Assembly: GCF_000262345.1 (NCBI RefSeq) | Contig: NZ_AJTQ01000342.1 | Span: forward strand, 1-64,000 | Source of the DNA: Streptomyces xiaopingdaonensis | Lineage (GTDB): Bacteria > Actinomycetota > Actinomycetes > Streptomycetales > Streptomycetaceae | DNA length: 64,000 nucleotides | Direction: 5' to 3' | In this document: in pieces, positions 61,922 through 64,000 of the stretch | Numbering within the stretch: position 1 is the first letter of the stretch | How the letters are laid out: each line of letters starts with the position of its first letter | The notes under the pieces: generated by a model | The model's database searches: none | Seen by the model: only the letters and a program-made list of their open reading frames with translations | What the model was told of the DNA's origin: nothing | Program-made: the position numbers and the translations under genes

Positions 61922-64000
61922 ATGTCGTCAGCACCCCGGACCCGCGGTCAACTGCGGATCTACCTCGGAGCAGCACCCGGCGTGGGGAAGACGTACGCCA
62001 TGCTCTCCGAGGCCGGCCGGCGCCGGGAGCGCGGCACCGACATCGTCGTCGGGTACGTCGAGCCCCACGACCGGCCGCGTACCGCTGAGTTGCTGCGCGG
62101 GCTGGAGGTCGTGCCGCGGCTGCCGGCCGAGGGCGGGGGCCCCGGCGAGATGGACACCGAGGCGCTCCTCGCGCGGGCCCCCGCCGTGGCCGTCGTCGAC
62201 GAGCTGGCGCACACCAACGCACCCGGCTCCGCGCGCGAGAAGCGCTGGCAGGACGTGGAGGCGCTGCTGGCCGCCGGTATCGACGTCATATCGACGGTCA
62301 ACATCCAGCACCTGGAGTCCCTCGTCGGTGTCGTGGAGTCCATCACGGGCACACGGCAGCAGGAGACGGTCCCCGACGAGGTGGTGCGCAGGGCGGAGCA
62401 GATCGAGCTGGTGGACATGACGCCGCAGGCGCTCCGCCGCCGCCTCGCCCACGGCAACGTCTACTCCTCCGACAAGATCGACGCGGCGCTCTCGCACTAC
62501 TTCCGCGTCGGCAACCTCACGGCCCTGCGCGAGCTTGCGCTGCTGTGGACGGCCGACCGCGTCGACGAGTACCTCCAGAAGTACCGCACCGAGCACCGCA
62601 TCAAGTCGCCCTGGCAGGCCCGCGAACGGATCGTCGTCGGCCTCAGCGGCGGGCCGGAGGGCCGTACGCTCATCCGCCGCGCCGCGCGGATGGCCGCCAA
62701 GGGGTCGGGGAGCCAGGTCCTCGCCGTCTCGGTGGTCTCCGCCGACGAGCTGCGGCCGGCGGCCGCGCGTGAACTCGCCGTCCAGCGGACCCTCGTCGAG
62801 GACCTGGGCGGCACCTACCACCAGGTGATCGGGGACGAGATCCCCGCGGCCCTGCTGGACTTCGCCCGCGGCGTCAACGCGACGCAGATCGTGCTCGGCT
62901 CCTCGCGGCGCAAGCCGTGGCAGTACGTCTTCGGCCCTGGCGTCGGGGCGCTGGTGGCGAGCGAGGCCGGACCCGACCTCGACGTCCACATCGTCACGCA
63001 CCGCGAGAACGCGCACGTGCGGGGGCTGCCTGTGGCGCGGGGGACGACCCGGCTCGGCCGGGCACGCGTGATCGCCGGGTGGCTCGCGGCCGTCGTGGGC
63101 CCGGTGCTGCTCGGCGTCCTGATGAGCTCCGTCGACCCGAGGCTCGGGTTCGCCAACGACGTCCTCCTCTTCCTCGTGGTGACGGTCGCGGCCGGGCTCG
63201 TCGGCGGGCTCCTCCCCGCGCTCGCCTCCGCCGCGCTCTGCTCGCTGCTGCTCAACTACTTCTTCACGGTGCCGACGCACACCTGGACGGTGAGCAGTCC
63301 GCGCAGCGTCGTCTCGATCGCGATCTTCTTCGGGGTGGCGGTCGCCGTCGCCTCCGTCGTCGACCTCGCCGCGCGCCGCACCGAGCAGGCGCAGCGCCTG
63401 CGCGCCGAGTCCGAGATCCTCTCCGTCCTCGCAGGCAGCGTGCTGCGGGGCGAGGACACCCTGGAGGTCCTCCTGGAGCGGGTGCGCGAGACCTTCGGCA
63501 CGGAGTCCGTCGCACTGCTGGAGAGGGAGGACGAGCGGGGCCCGTGGACCTGCGCCGCGAGCGTGGGGGAGGGGCGGCAGCTCGTCCGCCCCGAGGACGG
63601 GGACGTGGACATGCCGGTCGGCGACCACATGATGCTCGTCCTCTCCGGACGGGTGCTCCCCGCCGAGGACCGCAGGGTGCTCGCCGCCTTCGCCGCCCAG
63701 GCGGCCCGCGTCCTCGACCGCGAGCGGCTCCTCGGCGAGGCCGAGCGCGCCCGGGACCTCGCCGAGGGCAACCGGATCAGGACCGCGCTCCTCGCCGCGG
63801 TCTCCCACGATCTGCGGACGCCGCTCGCGGCGATCAAGGCGTCGGTCTCCTCGCTGCGTTCGGCCGACGTCGAGTGGTCGCCCGAGGACGAGGCGGAGCT
63901 GCTCCTCGCGATCGAGGAGGGCGCGGACCGGCTCGACAACCTCGTCGGCAACCTGCTCGACATGTCCCGTCTCAACACCGGCACCGTGGCGCCGCTGATC
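61922..64000 (+). CDS. kdpD: Osmosensitive K+ channel sensor kinase KdpD, N-terminal part
   Basis: The gene runs off the window after about 693 codons. The KdpD N-terminal ATP-binding domain has GAAPGVGKT (residues 16-24) and VVDELAHTN. A USP-like domain follows (RIVVGLSGGPEGRTLIRRA). Four hydrophobic helices span about 375-475. A GAF-like domain then leads to the HisKA box with His629 in AVSHDLRTPLAAIK. It senses potassium limitation or turgor and phosphorylates KdpE; kdpE should lie just beyond the window. CACAAT lies 6 bases before the ATG with no Shine-Dalgarno sequence, so kdpD appears to have its own leaderless promoter rather than depending on the NACHT gene. Confidence 0.96.
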   Translation, partial: MSSAPRTRGQLRIYLGAAPGVGKTYAMLSEAGRRRERGTDIVVGYVEPHDRPRTAELLRGLEVVPRLPAEGGGPGEMDTEALLARAPAVAVVDELAHTNAPGSAREKRWQDVEALLAAGIDVISTVNIQHLESLVGVVESITGTRQQETVPDEVVRRAEQIELVDMTPQALRRRLAHGNVYSSDKIDAALSHYFRVGNLTALRELALLWTADRVDEYLQKYRTEHRIKSPWQARERIVVGLSGGPEGRTLIRRAARMAAKGSGSQVLAVSVVSADELRPAAARELAVQRTLVEDLGGTYHQVIGDEIPAALLDFARGVNATQIVLGSSRRKPWQYVFGPGVGALVASEAGPDLDVHIVTHRENAHVRGLPVARGTTRLGRARVIAGWLAAVVGPVLLGVLMSSVDPRLGFANDVLLFLVVTVAAGLVGGLLPALASAALCSLLLNYFFTVPTHTWTVSSPRSVVSIAIFFGVAVAVASVVDLAARRTEQAQRLRAESEILSVLAGSVLRGEDTLEVLLERVRETFGTESVALLEREDERGPWTCAASVGEGRQLVRPEDGDVDMPVGDHMMLVLSGRVLPAEDRRVLAAFAAQAARVLDRERLLGEAERARDLAEGNRIRTALLAAVSHDLRTPLAAIKASVSSLRSADVEWSPEDEAELLLAIEEGADRLDNLVGNLLDMSRLNTGTVAPLI

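Noticed and set aside
58748-64000. A genuine NACHT-KdpD fusion gene
   Set aside because: Between about 61460 and 61921 the fused frame is Arg/Pro-rich shadow sequence, while the next frame holds proper coding sequence, and kdpD has its own promoter-like element and start.
1-64000. tRNA genes, rRNA, insertion sequences, CRISPR arrays, attachment sites
   Set aside because: None was recognised on reading both strands; no transposase-like frame or regularly spaced repeat array was found.

Overview
The window is a chromosomal segment of a high-GC actinomycete, almost certainly Streptomyces. It carries whiH, hrdB, lexA, nrdRJ, sepH, cutRS and the topoisomerase IV pair parE/parC. From memory, the gene order matches the S. 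coelicolor core region running from about SCO5800 to SCO5871; no database was consulted. Codon third positions are nearly all G or C, so antisense frames stay open for thousands of bases. Most long alternative frames are artefacts of that.

Layout. Bases 1-8175: the end of a siderophore synthetase, a DinG-type helicase, lexA with an SOS box, and the nrdR-nrdJ unit (repressor plus B12-dependent ribonucleotide reductase) behind two tandem NrdR boxes. Bases 8176-13220: a small accessory-looking stretch with an epimerase-like gene broken by an in-frame TAG, a DUF4937-like protein, a histidine phosphatase, rnhB and two orphan hypotheticals. Bases 13474-20201: a RecQ helicase with a phosphoribosyltransferase-like tail, a DUF4192 protein, a Nudix regulator of the NrtR type, and a half-size ABC transporter fusion. 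Bases 20202-31937: the sporulation regulator whiH behind a sigma-WhiG-type promoter, the principal sigma factor hrdB, a trypsin-like secreted protease, parE, a DUF485/sodium:solute symporter pair, a sucrase/ferredoxin-like protein and a CobW GTPase. Bases 31938-48389: parC, a paired active/inactive M16 peptidase operon, a GntR regulator, HPr, a GNAT plus acyl-CoA-synthetase-like protein acetyltransferase, DUF5998, a phosphodiesterase, a VOC protein, a rhodanese-type sulfurtransferase, sepH and a membrane protein. Bases 48390-58246: an aldonolactone-oxidase-like flavoprotein, ferrochelatase, an inositol monophosphatase-like enzyme, a 57-residue gene, cutRS, DUF4193, DUF3093, dut and DUF3710. 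Bases 58247-64000: a divergent pair of a 78-residue single-span membrane protein and a large NACHT (STAND) NTPase, then the start of kdpD.

The part that looks most like accessory, possibly defence-related, DNA is 58403-61865. A NACHT NTPase with an HTH-like N-terminus and helical-repeat C-terminus sits divergently to a tiny membrane protein, wedged between the conserved genes DUF3710 and kdpD. Its 3' end carries a frameshift around 61460-61560. Because no stop follows in the original frame, that frame runs uninterrupted into kdpD.

Regulation visible in the sequence includes LexA, NrdR and sigma-WhiG elements. Nine genes have a -10-like hexamer placed 6-7 bases before the start codon, the signature of leaderless transcripts. 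Perfect GC hairpins separate many units. Two sets of 11-bp phased direct repeats flank the cutRS operon. No tRNA, rRNA, insertion sequence, CRISPR array or attachment site was recognised.
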